A stretch of 64,000 nt of DNA from Calycina herbarum (GCA_001414485.1 LLEY01000110.1:124001-188000); one strand, 5' to 3'; shown: positions 24,777-36,479, counted from the first letter of the stretch. The notes: generated from the letters alone by a model not told the origin. Made by a program: numbers and translations.

Positions 24777-25523
24777 GGATACAGTGCGTTGCTGTTTCTG
24801 GAAGTTGTTGCTAGGTTTGTTTGCTTGTTTCTTTTACGTGTCTGAACAGCTTATTTAAAGAAGTAAAGTAATGCACGGATCATCTACCCACGGACCAACT
24901 ATACTTGAACAGAGAAACACATAAGAGAGTTTTCATTATAACCTTTCTTTAAGTCCTAGACCTAAGAAGAGGTTGTCAAACAATTATTCACTCTTCTTTA
25001 GTATTAGTAATAGTATTCGGAATAATTCACTACTACGATAAGATTTTTGGAACGCAGTTGAAGACATACGTATACCACTTGAATCTAATTCCTAAATCGA
25101 AATACTACTCTTCTGATCCAGCAACAATGTATCTGCTTAACTAAACCCTTCGTTGCCGCGTGTTCTCCAAATATGTCTTCAGATTCAGCCCCTCGTTAGC
25201 TAATTTCACTTATTTAAAGATGCGAAAATGGTTTTTTTATGCTTAATAATTCGCTTCCCGTTTTCTATAAGCAAGAGACCTAGTCTAATATATATTTAGT
25301 AGACGCTGGCAGAATACTATACGCAGTTTGATTTGGTGTAGCAAAAATTAAGATTTAACACGGAGAGATGTTCAGAGAATTAAGCTAATACATAGCCAGC
25401 GTACGATGAACAGGTGTAGACCTCAACTCTCTACCCAAACATTCTCGACAAGTAAGAACCCCACCCATTCCCAAATTTCTCCTTCTCTCTTATCATCCTC
25501 TCGTCAGTTGAAGTAAGATCCTT
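24777..25523. other. AT-rich intergenic region, nothing supported
   Basis: Shared upstream and downstream flank of two minus-strand genes. It is AT-rich with many short stops in all frames. No repeats or RNA gene were recognised. Confidence 0.5.
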
Positions 25524-25817
25524 CTATTTTTGACCCTTTTGATCGCTCTTTGCTGAAGCGGCGGAAGCACCTGGAGAAGAGGTAGTGTTTGAATTTTGTG
25601 TCGCAAACGCTAGCGTAGACTGATGACAAGCCATGCAGTATAGGTGGTACATCGACATATGTTTTGCGATCTCTAGCCTTGAGACGAATGATTGATGAGG
25701 ATTACACTTCGTACAGACGAAGTGTTTCTCCATGTAATGCTTGTCGAAGTCCGACTTTTCTCGATATTTCCCGCATTCCGGGCCCCCAATCTCGCATGTA
25801 AGCATGTCATCAACCAT
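25524..25817 (-). CDS. Small C2H2-type zinc-finger protein
   Basis: Single exon, 97 residues. Two finger-like units are visible: Cys8, Cys15, His27 and His32 in CEIGGPECGKYREKSDFDKH..H, then Cys35, Cys38, His53 and His58 in CTKCNPHQSFVSRLEIAKHMSMYH. A CMAC pair (Cys61, Cys64) follows directly, leaving room for a partial third site. The tail is Ser/Ala/Lys-rich and low complexity. The first finger has unusual Cys spacing (six residues). No transcription activation domain is seen, so a DNA- or RNA-binding function is only inferred. It stands alone between the cassette gene and the transposon block; it might be a fragment of a longer ancestral gene, but the frame is intact from ATG to stop. Confidence 0.6.
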   Translation of the reverse strand: MVDDMLTCEIGGPECGKYREKSDFDKHYMEKHFVCTKCNPHQSFVSRLEIAKHMSMYHLYCMACHQSTLAFATQNSNTTSSPGASAASAKSDQKGQK

Positions 25818-26205
25818 GGTCAGAGCAATTTTCAGTAAAGTTCACTTCAGTATTTGGTTCAAACTATGAAGCTGATTTACTGCAAAGTACACTAATCACA
25901 CCCGTGAAGAATAAAAATGTAACAGACTGGGGCTGAAGCTGTCTTAAATAGAAATTTACTCTTTTTGCTATGACTTGCCTCAGTTTGCTAAATTCCGTAG
26001 AAACTTATAACACCTGCTCTTATGATCATCATCAGCTGATTAGAAGGTTAGGTCAGCCTTATCCCTTCTAATGGTGCAGTGATCAAGAAAAACATAAACC
26101 GAAAGTGGGTTTTTTTGAGCTGGAAACAGCATTTTATACGATCTTGGGTATTTAATGTACTATAATGAGGTTGATGCGGTTAAAAAGTTTCTATTTATCC
26201 CATTC

Positions 26206-26236
26206 AGACTCAGGAGGTTCTAAAAAAAACGTGCAC
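26206..26236 (+). repeat. 31-bp inverted repeat, left copy (outer)
   Basis: The 31 bases beginning AGACTCAGGAGGTTCT and ending GTGCAC reappear as a perfect reverse complement at 33,276-33,306, including a run of eight A/T. The pair encloses the whole nested transposon block. Perfect conservation next to heavily mutated DNA suggests a terminal inverted repeat of an outer element or a preserved palindromic arm. Confidence 0.85.
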
Positions 26237-26700
26237 TTAAAATGGATGCTTTTGTATAGAGGTCGTTAGCAACAGTTGCGACAATAGTTCCCCTAAAATT
26301 TTAAGTGCTTCCTCTAAAATTTTAGCGATATCTACCTATCTTAACTAAATAATAAATTTAATTAAAATATTAAATATTCTTACTTATTAAAGTATTATAA
26401 TTAGTAATACTTATAGTAAGGCACTTATTAGAATATTCTACTAAACATAGCTTTATAAATTTTTTATTTATTTATAGAAAAATCTATTAAAGTACTAGCT
26501 ACTAACTAAGCTATACGTGAGCTATAAACTCTATAAAGATATGTTTATATAAAAATAAAACTTTGTTTAAGATATATCTAAGAGAGAGACTATACTAGTC
26601 TCTGCTTAATAATTAAATATAAAAGATAAAAGTTTAAGATAAAAAGTGTCTATTATATAACTCGGCGTACGACCGGAGGACTACTCTTTTTAGAGAGGAG

Positions 26701-27029
26701 TGTGACAAACCTAATCTGCTAGCTCTCTAGTAGTTATCCTTACCTATAGTATACACAGGTGTAGCGGATAATCAGAGAAGTAAGAGGTAGTTTAATTAAA
26801 GATCTAAAGCTATAGAAGAGAAGAGAAGGAAAGAGGAGACTTCTAGAGGTCTTATAATATAGAGATAGCTAAGGAATCGATAAGTTATAGGAATATCGAT
26901 CTGTTTATAGAAATAGTTCCTAGCCTAGGTAGGAATAGTTCTAGGCTAGGCTAGGAATAGCAGGCTTTGTAGACGCCGGCGAGCAGCCGTACGCGAGTTA
27001 CGTGCTCGACGGTGGCTAGGTCTGTAATA
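26701..27029 (-). repeat. LTR (3' LTR relative to transcription)
   Basis: Begins TGTGACAAAC and ends GTAATA, where the other copy keeps the canonical ..GTAACA end. It is 329 bases, collinear with the copy at 32,614. The differences are almost all transitions. This copy is more mutated in its distal half (CTAGGCTAGG for CCAGGCCAGG) but keeps the intact TGTGAC start. Confidence 0.92.
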
Positions 27030-27099
27030 TTACTCCCTCTTTTAAGTAGAGCTCGCCTGCGAGCTCTAAACCTACTACTTTATAAGTAATTTATCCTCG

Positions 27100-30000
27100 T
27101 TCTTATAATATTCTAGCTCGTCTATACTATCTTCCCAGCTCTATAACTATTCTGCTAAGTACCTAGGAGGCCCTAGGAGAGAAGGATTTAGAGTGTAAAA
27201 CTCTTAAAGCTTATACGAGCAGCTTATAAAGTCAGAAGCTAGGTACTAGGCCGGGTCTAGCTCGCTTTATACCTATTGAACCTGGTATTATAATTTTCTA
27301 TAATAGTCTCTAGAGGCTAGTACTTAGTCTATATCCTATTCGTTATACCTGTTAACTATAATAGGCAGTCCTGGTTCCTATAGCTAGCCTAGTAGCGGAT
27401 TGTTAAGAGCTTTACAAAGCTTATCTATAGAGATTATAGGCTATATTTTAATTATTAGAGGCAGGTCGATCTAGAAAGCGTTTCTAACCTTTTCTAAGAC
27501 TGTATATAGACTAGCTATCTGCTGGTCGAGCTTATAGCTTAGGCGGTCTATATTCCACGTCTTTGTCGATACGTAGACCTTGTTACCTATAGCAAAGTCT
27601 ACTAGTCGCCGGTGCTTGTTTGCTTGCTTACGCTGGCGTTTCTAAGCAGCCTCGATTCTCTTACGAGCGGTTTCCCAGGCGCTATATATACGGGTTACGT
27701 ACGCAACTGCTTCGTCTCGTGAAAGCTGTTTACAGACGCTTATTAGCTCTTCTAGGCTCTGGTGGACCTAATCAAAGCTAGTACGTAGTACGTAACTAAG
27801 CTCGATTTGTATAAGCAGAAGAGTCGTCGAGTCCTAGAGAAGTGTAGCTTATACGTAGTCTATAATCGGTATTAGTTTAGACCAGTTATTCTAATAGTAG
27901 TTTATAAACAGGCGAAGGCGTTAGTTAATCTACTGGTTTATATTCTTAGTTTAACTGTCGGTTTATATATATATAGCCGTAGATAGCTTAATCTTAGTCC
28001 CTAGGATCTGGTTAAACTCTTACTAGAACTCTAAGACGAATTACAGACCGCGGTTAGAGACAATAGTATCTAACGGTCTATAATAGCGCTATACACAGTC
28101 GAGGTAGATCCGCGTAGTCTTTTTTACGTCCGTAGTCTTTAGATAAGGGATAGAGATAGATCTCTTACTTAGCTAGCAGATAAAGATAATAATTATATCT
28201 ATCCTAGACTTATTAGAAGGGAATTCCTTAAAATCAACTAATATATATTACTATAGACGATCCAGGATAGGCAAGAGGTTAAGGAGTCTAGGGAGGCGGT
28301 CTCGTAGTACGTAAGAGCGACGGCAGGTCTAGCAGTTATAGACGAATCGTTATATATCTGAATAAAGGTACGGCTAGTAGTAGCGGTCTGTAACTAGCTT
28401 TAGAGTCTTAGATTATCTAGAGTAGGCTACCGAGACTTGATTATAAACCTCGCTTAGTAAGCGTACTTTAAGATCGTCGTCCTCGGGTAGGATAAGCCGT
28501 TCTTAGTATAGCAGGAGGCTGTTATAGGTTGTCTAGCTAGGGCGTTCGTCCGTATCGTACTAGCGGAGAGCGTTAAGGCCTATACTCGTACGATTAGCTT
28601 ATAGGATATCGTTAATTAAGTCGTATAGTCCGTCGGCTACTCTAACAGGTGTAATATCTACGGAAGAGTCTAAGTCTAGGTCTATAATAATCCGTAAGTC
28701 GAGATTCTTAGGCTATAAGAGGACTTATATACGAGTAGATATCTTTATTACTATTTAACTATCTACTTCTTAGTCCTGGCGAGTAAGGGAATCCGCTCGA
28801 TTCTAGCTACTAGGCTTATAAGTAAGTAGGAAGTTAAATCGAGAGAGGGTTTTAGCCTAGCGAGCTTGTCGGCTAGATAAGGCTTTAGTTGTTATAAAGT
28901 ACTTAAGAGCTTTATAGTCTAAAACGACCTGTACCTGATATAGAGACTCTTCGAGCTTAGGTCTCTAGGCTTCTAGAGAACGTATAATAGCTAGTATCTC
29001 TTTATTATAAATTAAGTAGTTAATCTTAGTAGGTATTATTATCTTAGAGAAGTAAGCTATAGAGTACTACTCTTAACTCGGCTATAACTGAAGGAGTATA
29101 CTACTAAGGACGCTATTAGAGGAATCGGTCTTAACTATAGACTCGTATTACGGATTAAAGTATATAAGAAGAGGTATATTAATAAGCCGGGCCTTTAGCT
29201 TAGAGAAGGCGTTCTAATAAGTAGGTATCTACTAAAACAGCTAGTCTTTATAAGTTAGAGCCGTTAACAGGCGTACGACTCGTCTATAGTTGAGAATAAA
29301 CTTCTAGTAGAAGTTATAAAAGCTAAGAAAGGACTAAACACTACGGACTATAATAAGGCGTTCCTAGTTATAGATCGTTTCTATCTTTTCTAGGTCTACT
29401 TTAATCCTGTTAGTGCTTATATAGAAGCCTAGGTACTTCGTATAAGTAATGTTAAACTTAGATTTCTTAATATTAGCCTATAAGCCAGCTTTACAAAGCT
29501 ATAAAAGAACCTTATAGACGTGTTCCTAATAGTCTAGCTCGTTCTTAGAGTAAATAAGAATATCGTTAAAGTAGGTAGTATAAAAGTCGTCTAAATAGTC
29601 GAAGAGTACGTCGTTTATAAACTATTAATATATTACAGGTCTATTAGTTAGTCTAAAAAGTATAACTTTATACTTATAAGCTTTGTAACAGGTCTAGAAC
29701 GTTGTTAGTTCCTTAGACTTAGAGTTAATCCGAATCTAGTGAAAAGCTTATTATATGTCTAGCTTTGTAAAGATACGAGCCTTGCCTAGCCGAGCAAGAG
29801 TTTCGTTAATTAACAGAAGAGAATACTAGTCCTTATAGGTTAGGTTATTCAGCTTATAGTAATTAATATAGAACTGTAGAAAGCTGTTAGACTTCTTAAT
29901 AAAGAGAATCGAAGCTATAAAGAGAGCTTAGCTAGCCTTAATAAAACCTTTATAAAGGTTCTTAATAAGGTATTATTTTATAGCCCGGAGCTCGTCTGTT

Positions 30001-31000
30001 AACTAGTAGCGGAGGGAGCTATAGGATAAGTTGTCTACGTTCCTGTTTGTAAGTTCGATTTTATAGTTATATAAGCGACGAGAGAGAAGAGTATCGGACG
30101 TAGCTTTAGAGAAAACGTCTACGAGATCCTAGTAAGCTCTAGAGAGGCTTTCTTAGACCTGTAAGTCGTCTTTTTAATCTATAAGTTTTTTTTCTATTAA
30201 GTAATCGATCTTATAAAGAGAGATACTAAAGGCCGTAGCTTCAGTGTCTTATAAGTTACAGCGATATATAGTAGTACTGATAATAGCGATGTCTACTAGT
30301 AGTAGGTTAAGGCGTATACGTTTCAGGTATACTATAGAGGCTTTATAGATATCTAAACCTATAAGAGCGCGGTTTATATTTCGTAAGTTGTTTTAATAGT
30401 CCTAGTACTCGCTATAACGTACGGCTAGGGGTGTAGTAGGCAGGCGCGCTAGGATCCGAGGGACTAGCAGCTCGTCGACAAGGCTTATAGACAGTTGTAG
30501 GTCTTTCTAGTATTTATATACGACCTGTTCTATAATAGCCCGCTACTAAGAATAAGAGTTGCTAAGGTTGTATACGTACTAGATAGGATACGATTTAGAG
30601 TATAGGAATGCTAAGAGTTACGTAGAATATAAGGATTACGTATTCGAGTATCGGAATGTCTAGTTTAGACCTCCGAGTCTATTATTATTATCCGAACCCT
30701 TTTATATATAGATGCTCTTACTCTTAGTATTAGGAAAGGTTAATTTAATCTTTTCCTTCGTATTTAGAGCCTAGTATCTAAGTATGTTATTCTACGGAAC
30801 GTACTTCTATATACCTCTTTTATAGTATTATCTATTTCGTACTATTATATATTCTTCTAGGGCCTGATCGCGGCGATCCGAGTTAGCTTAGTAATCTAGG
30901 TTTAAGAGCCGAGTCTATAGAATCCTAGGATCTAGGAGGCGTAGCCGGACAAGGTTAGGAGAAGGAGAGAGATCTACGAGCTATATAAGTCAGCGCTGGC
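27100..31000 (-). pseudogene. Decayed pol region (protease, RT, RNase H, integrase)
   Basis: The RT block on the minus strand at about 29,550-29,700 reads as FRLTNRP .. TYFNDILIYSKNEL, the YxDD site with its first Asp changed to Asn. Downstream, YTKYLGFYIS and KVDLEKIE are typical RT/connection motifs. The integrase is seen at 28,221-28,240 (VDFKEFPSNKS, first Asp kept). At about 28,060 the TIVSDRG Asp has become Asn, and at about 27,950 the Glu of the GQTEN motif has become Lys, so two of three DDE residues are lost. Many TAG/TAA codons replace Trp/Gln codons. Confidence 0.9.
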
Positions 31001-31199
31001 GAAGGTTAAGTTATACGTTAAGCTAGTTAAACTATATACGCCTAAGAATAAGGTCTTAATAGCTAGTATTAAGAAGGACTATAGAGACGTTATACTATTT
31101 ACAGCCGTCTATATATAAGTGAAGAATAATATAGCAGTCTACGGACTGTCGACTCTGTCTATTAAAGCCGCGAACTATAATAGGAGTAGGAAGAGTATA

Positions 31200-32500
31200 A
31201 ATAGTTAAAGAGAAGAAGCGAGCTAGCTCTTAAGCGAACTTTATACTAATAAGTATAAAGCTGTTTGCTTTAGTATTAGCTAGAGCAGAGGTTTTAAATC
31301 CGTATCTATTAAAAACTAAGTTATAAGAGACTGTGAACTGTTTTCCTCTAAGTAGCTAACTTAGATCGATAGCTAACTAGCTAGGACCTCGGTAAAGCAA
31401 GCCTAGAGAGGAGACTTTCCCTAGACTTGGTCGTTTTCCGACTGTTCTAAGTCGGACGTAGGCTCCGCAAGCTTATTAACGTCTGTAATAGGCTTAGAGT
31501 TCTTAGAGCATTCGCGAGCATAGTGCCTAGTCTTCTTATACTTGAAGCAGGCGTCGTCCGGTTCCTTACAGGCAGGCGTTGGTTCACGTGATAGTCTGTA
31601 AAGGCGGGGGGCCGGGGCAGGGGAGGTTGTACGGAACGTAGTTTAAGTAGTAGTGAAAGTTCCAGCTGGGCGGGAGGTAGTAGTAGCAGTTGCGGGCTGG
31701 GGGATGAGACGAGCGGTCCTTAAGTTGCTTCTACGGAGCTAAAGTCTTCGTAAGTTCTTATTAACAAGTCGACACTTGTTTACTAGGGCTGTACTTGTAA
31801 GCAGGACATCTAAGAATGGTAAGACAGACTGTTGTAGAGGTGGCGTAAGCTTGTTATACAAGTCGGGCTATAAGTCGTCTGTCGGGATCCGTCCAGTGCC
31901 TGTAAGGTGTAAGAAGCGAGTATAGAAGGTTGCGAAAGTCTCGTTATCTCTTATAACGAGCCGGCGGAATTCGATACAGACGTCCTACGCTTTGAACGGG
32001 TTCTCTAGGATATCTATAAGATATGTGATTATTTCTTTTATAGACTAAAACAGCTTAGGTCCCTTCCGGTAACAGGGCACGAGATGCTTCTAAGTAATAT
32101 TAGCTATATAGTTAAAAACGTAAGCTATCTTTGCTCCTCTAGCTTAAACATAGAGGCGTTGATAAGGAACTTATCCTTAATCTAGATCTTCTAGTTGTCG
32201 AAGGTTAGAGACGAGCTATCTATTAAGGGCTTAGTATTCTTAAGCTTAACTATAAACGACCTATGTTGTCTAGTTTTAGACAGGGTATTCTCTCACGGAG
32301 GGGTACGGACGTCGTCTAGTTATTCTCGTAGTAGGCGGACCTGTTTTAGAGCTATAGCAAGCTATTAAGCGTCCGTAGGCTAGTTAGTAGACATCGTTGT
32401 AGACGACTTAGTTATAAGGATAGAGGGTATAGGTAGAAGAGCCCTAGACTCTTATACGCGGTGGTGGGCGCGGGTACGTAGGGCTGTATAAGGCGCTGGT
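31200..32500 (-). pseudogene. Decayed gag region of the gypsy element
   Basis: On the minus strand at 31,506-31,550 the frame reads ACFKYKKTRHYARECSKNSK, a CCHC zinc knuckle. Its second Cys has become Tyr (TGT to TAT) and its Gly has become Arg, both C/G-to-T/A changes. Upstream (higher coordinates) the frame is gag-like but interrupted by stops. A GC-rich Pro-coding stretch at 31,590-31,710 has escaped much of the mutation. Confidence 0.8.
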
Positions 32501-32613
32501 AGTATCTATAGATAGTCTATATAGACTGTAGATGTTATATTAGAATTATAATAGATATTCTAATCCTTCCTAAGAGCAGTAGTAAATAGAGAGAAGAAGG
32601 GAGCTTTAGATAA

Positions 32614-32942
32614 TATAATAAACCTAATCTACTAGCCCTCTAGTAGTTATCCTTACCTATAGTATACACAGGTATAGCGGATAATTAGAGAAGTAAGAGG
32701 TAGTTTAATTAAAGATCTAAAGCTATAGAAGAGGAGAGAAGGAAAGAGGAGACTTCTAGAGGTCCTATAATATAGAGATAGCCAAGGAATCGATAAGTTA
32801 TAGGAATGTCGATCCGTTTATAGAAATGGTTCCTGGCCTAGGTAGGAATGGTTCTAGGCCAGGCCAGGAATGGCAGGCTTTGCGGACGCCGGCGAGCAGC
32901 CGTACGCGAGTCACGTGCTCGGCGGTGGCCAGGTCCGTAACA
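32614..32942 (-). repeat. LTR (5' LTR relative to transcription)
   Basis: Begins TATAATAAAC where the partner has TGTGACAAAC, three RIP-type transitions, and ends in GTAACA, the canonical CA end. Its last 130 bases remain GC-rich (GGCGGTGGCCAGGTCCG), close to the presumed original. The flanking AGGAG duplication confirms the boundary. Confidence 0.92.
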
Positions 32943-33275
32943 AGGAGGACTTAAAGCACTTTTATCTTCTAAATCCTATAGTAAAGTAGCTAAAAGAGGC
33001 TTTATATTATAAGGAACCTAAATCTAAAGTCTAAAATTTAATATCTATTTAATTAGTTTAGTACTTGTTAAGTGAAGTTAAAGATTTTAGAGAATATAAG
33101 GCGAGATTTTAGGGGAAGCACTTAAAATTTTAAGGGAGCTATTGTCGCAACTGTTGCTAAAGACCTCCGTATTTTGGGCCAAAAAGAGCACTTTAGACGA
33201 CTCTCGGCTTATACCATACGGTCGATGCTCTCCCTTGGAACCCACTTTCCAAGCAATATTGAGTCAAATTCCACA

Positions 33276-33306
33276 GTGCACGTTTTTTTTAGAACCTCCT
33301 GAGTCT
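33276..33306 (-). repeat. 31-bp inverted repeat, right copy (outer)
   Basis: Perfect reverse complement of 26,206-26,236. On this side the gap to the inner inverted repeat is about 105 bases, against about 20 on the left, so the outer pair is not simply an extension of the inner one. Confidence 0.85.
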
Positions 33307-34586
33307 AGATGGTATACCTGCTTTTGAGTGTACATTTTGAGTATGAAAGCAGTACTGAGCCGGGGGCCAGAACTTTAACAGTACCCGCTTATCTCTCCCA
33401 ATCGAATTTCTGAGATTTTTGATGACCGATGCCCCTTGATACTGTAAGGAACAGAACACACAACGGAACTTCTTAGCCATGTTATCTGAAGAATCGGAAG
33501 AAAACTGGGAGATATTTCTCCTCACGTCGTAATTATCGGCTTGGAAGATCTAATGAGATATGCAAAGGTCTAGTTTAATGTTCTCGGCTACGGCACTTCC
33601 ACAACGGAGGAATCATCAAAAGAAACTCTCGTTATGAGAACTGATATGTCAAATTGTACGTTTGATTCGAACAAGAGCGACGGAGCAAGGTTTCTTCGTG
33701 TCGCTGTGTAATAATTGCTATATAAAAAGAGAGAGAAGTCCCATTTATATAGCAGGTTGCTTGTAACTATCTACAGGTCCTTCCACTAGCGTGGTCACGT
33801 GTCATTCCCGCAACAGATATCGTCCTTTCAATGCTTGTATTTGCACAAAACCATTCTCTCAATTCAGGCTCCTAGAAAAGATTAGAGTAGTTAGCGATCC
33901 GTCTCTCGGTATTGTGTGTAATCTTGGCTACTTCAGAATAGTAGCTAGATTATCAGACTACTGTGGAGATTCTTATTTCAACTCTATCCGTTTCACCGTT
34001 TGGCTCACCCGCAGGTACTGTTGGTTCTGGTTAAAGTGACTTCTCTGAATTTAGATATGTATACTGCCCTACTGTAGTATTTACCTGCACGGCAACACGT
34101 GTTCCCCTAACACGTCAGCCCCTACCGCAAGAATGAGGGCTTCACTTGCACCTATTCTTTCAATCACGGCCCACAACGATTCTTTTGAAGCTAAAATTGA
34201 GGATATCCCCATTTCCATTGTAGGCTTTGTGGTTAGCCCTTGAGAGAAACAATGAAACTTTATTCTTGGGTCAAGTTCTCCGAAAGATGAAAAATTTGAG
34301 AACAAAGCAAATAGATAATAGAATCCTTTCTCGTCTTTCAAAGTAGTTAATACAATGCTTTGTAAAGTTGAATAATATATATAATATAGCCTTTCAAAGT
34401 GTTACAATGCTTTGTAAAGGCTAGGCTTGTAAACAGGTGTTTATCAATACTGTATAATTTAGGGTTGGAATAGAGAATTGAGCTAGAAACAGAATTAAAG
34501 AAAACACGAACACCTCAACACCAACACCAAAAACAAAGTTATCAAACCACCAGAGCCATTGAACCAACTACCACTCTACTAGCAAG
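33307..34586. other. Intergenic region between transposon block and RING gene
   Basis: Frames at 33,289-33,525 (minus), 33,791-34,039 (plus) and 34,081-34,341 (minus) are open but show no domain, splice support or homology I recognise. The last ~100 bases before 34,587 are CA/AC-rich (ACACCTCAACACCAACACC), a normal-looking 5' leader. Confidence 0.45.
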
Positions 34587-36139
34587 ATGTCGTCGTCGTC
34601 ATCATCACGTATTTTTTGTGAATATACTAACACTTATTATATTAAATGCGGACATTGTAAGTATTCCCCCTTCTCTATTCCCTTTCCACTTTGCAATTAC
34701 TGACTCTCCCTTTTATAGGCAGGATATATGTAGCTCACAGCAAGATTTGTCGTACCTCAGAGAATAGGAAGAAAACGCTAGTAGATGATGTATTTGCAAC
34801 GACTGAGGCGGGAAACAGTTGGGTAACAGAGTGGTCGAGAGATTACGGAACAGATAATGAGTGTATCAGCGGACCTGATTTGGAGCCTAACACAGTCCTC
34901 AAGGTTGAAAACACTTACTGTGGATTGCGTCGTTGTCTCATAGACCCAGCAATAAAAAGAACGCCAGTACAGAGAGCCGAAGCAAAGCTCTATTTTCAGA
35001 AAAGAATTCGGGTTAGTACATATGCAGCACGTATTTATGGTTTTTTATCATGCTAATTGGTTTTTTTCTTCTAGGAACAAGAAGTGGCAAGACCTGAAAT
35101 CCAGCGACAGCAAGAGCTGGACGATGAGGCCCAACGAGAAAGCAACAAGTTAAGTTACAAAATATCCCTCCTAGCCTTCAAAGACAAAGAGGACTTCCAT
35201 GTCTTGGATATGAGAAAGTTCCCTGAAAAGGCAGATCAAATTTTGACCAAATTCCTTGAATCAGTACCACCTGCGGAGCAAGATTGTACAATCTGCCTAC
35301 ATAAGCTCGCGCGTACTTCGGATGGAGAAGCCGTTAAAATGCCCTGCGGACATCTTTATCATCGTAATTGTGCTATTAAACACCTTATCCGCCAAAAATT
35401 ATGCACAGAGTGCAGAAGAGAATACGCTATATTTCTATTCGCAGGATTTGACCCCACTATCTACGCCACGTCTATTCTGTCCATCGACTTTAGAACTGAA
35501 CCTCAACGGACGCAGCCCTTTGAGATCCAAGTAGCTGGTTACATCCCGAATGGGGCCCTTGAAGACAAGGACCAGCGCGCCCACGTTAGAATGCTGACAA
35601 AAAATAAGTTAGATGATAAGTGGGGCGACAACAACGGGGATATAGTAGCCAAAGACAAAACACGGTTCGATAAGGAGCAAGAGAAGAGAAAGAAAGAGTG
35701 GAGAAATGAGCTCACGGCGCGAATGTATCACCTTGACGCACATCTGGGAGATGAAGCAAGAGCGATAGAGGCGCTTAGGGATTTCCTAACGTCTCCTTAC
35801 AATAACCATTATGAGCTGGATAAGCTTAACGAGCTTATTAAGAGTCTTGAAGATTCAAGAGAGGATCGGAGAGCTCTTGATGAGCCTCCTGATAACACAA
35901 TTGGTACCTTGGATCGTTTATTAGCCGAGGCTGTCCTGGATAGCGTGGGGTATGATTACCTCATCCAAGATGGTCAAGAAGGCGAACAGCTTAAGGTCTT
36001 AGTAGAGAAGGGCAAACGCACCCCTGATCGCGTATCTGAGGCTGAAAACCTAGGCAGCGATATTACCATAGGTGCATTGGAAAGGAAGATCGAGTGGGCT
36101 ATTTATCGCGATCTGTTACGCTTATCACGGGAACCTTGA
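34587..36139 (+). CDS. RING-H2 finger protein, probable E3 ubiquitin ligase
   Basis: Three exons, 34587-34656, 34719-35011 and 35075-36139, give 475 residues. Exon 1 encodes MSSSSSSRIFCEYTNTYYIKCGH, and the intron splits the Cys codon that leads into CRIYVAHSKICR. A RING domain lies at residues about 192-234: CTICLHKL, then KMPCGHLYHRNC and CTEC, with Cys/His spacing of the H2 class. RING-H2 proteins usually act as ubiquitin ligases by binding an E2 enzyme. The remaining C-terminal 240 residues are charged, helical and without a domain I recognise. The short N-terminal Cys/His segment (FCEYTNTYYIKCGHC) might bind metal too. It sits between two decayed transposons but its frame is intact and not RIP-affected. 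The substrate is unknown. Confidence 0.8.
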
Positions 36140-36479
36140 GTATATTTCATTTACACCACTCATCTAGGTAGCCTAGCCGCCCCCCCCCACCCTTTCCAGT
36201 AGATTCATAGATGTTTCAATATAGAGTTAATAGTATATTAGAAGCTTTGGCTAGTATCAAAGCATAAGTATGAATATAATTTATCGATTTATTACTAGCA
36301 CGTATATCATAAGTTTAGATAGGATATAATACGCCTTTTGCTATGAAAATTTCGTTGTATTTAATTAAGAATAGAGTAGTTTTACAAATGTAATAATATA
36401 TATTTGATTATACGACTATAAAGAGAAACTTAAAACTCTAGCGAATCCCTCTTTATTATCAGCTATATAAGTACTAAAA

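Larger units (their letters stand above)
26701..32942 (-). mobile_element. Ty3/gypsy LTR retrotransposon, RIP-inactivated, 6.24 kb
   Basis: Two 329-base LTRs flank an internal region read on the minus strand. A 5-base target duplication AGGAG lies at 26,696-26,700 and 32,943-32,947. The order gag, protease/RT, RNase H, integrase is that of Ty3/gypsy elements. All frames are full of TAG/TAA stops, and the base pattern is TA-rich with CA/TG depleted, the RIP signature. The insertion lies inside the older TA-flanked inverted-repeat element, giving a nesting order. No intact copy exists here, so it cannot move on its own. Confidence 0.93.
26257..33169. mobile_element. TIR element (TA target, Tc1/mariner-like ends) split by a gypsy insertion
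   Basis: The left end reads GAGGTCGTTAGCAACAGTTG and continues CGACAATAG with further matches to about 26,330. The right end, about 33,095-33,169, is its reverse complement with a few transitions. Outside both ends is a TA dinucleotide (26,255-26,256 and 33,170-33,171), as for Tc1/mariner-type insertion. Removing the gypsy element leaves about 670 bases, extremely AT-rich and without a transposase frame, so it is either a MITE-like non-autonomous element or a deletion derivative. The left terminal bases, TAGAGG against CGGAGG on the right, differ by C-to-T and G-to-A, as RIP would produce. Confidence 0.6.

Noticed and set aside
33289..33525. Minus-strand frame with KFRCVFCSLQ
   Set aside because: One CxxC is not enough, its end runs into the transposon-associated inverted repeat, and no further exon was found.
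33791..34341. Two small frames between the transposon block and the RING gene
   Set aside because: No recognisable features; short frames are expected by chance at this base composition.
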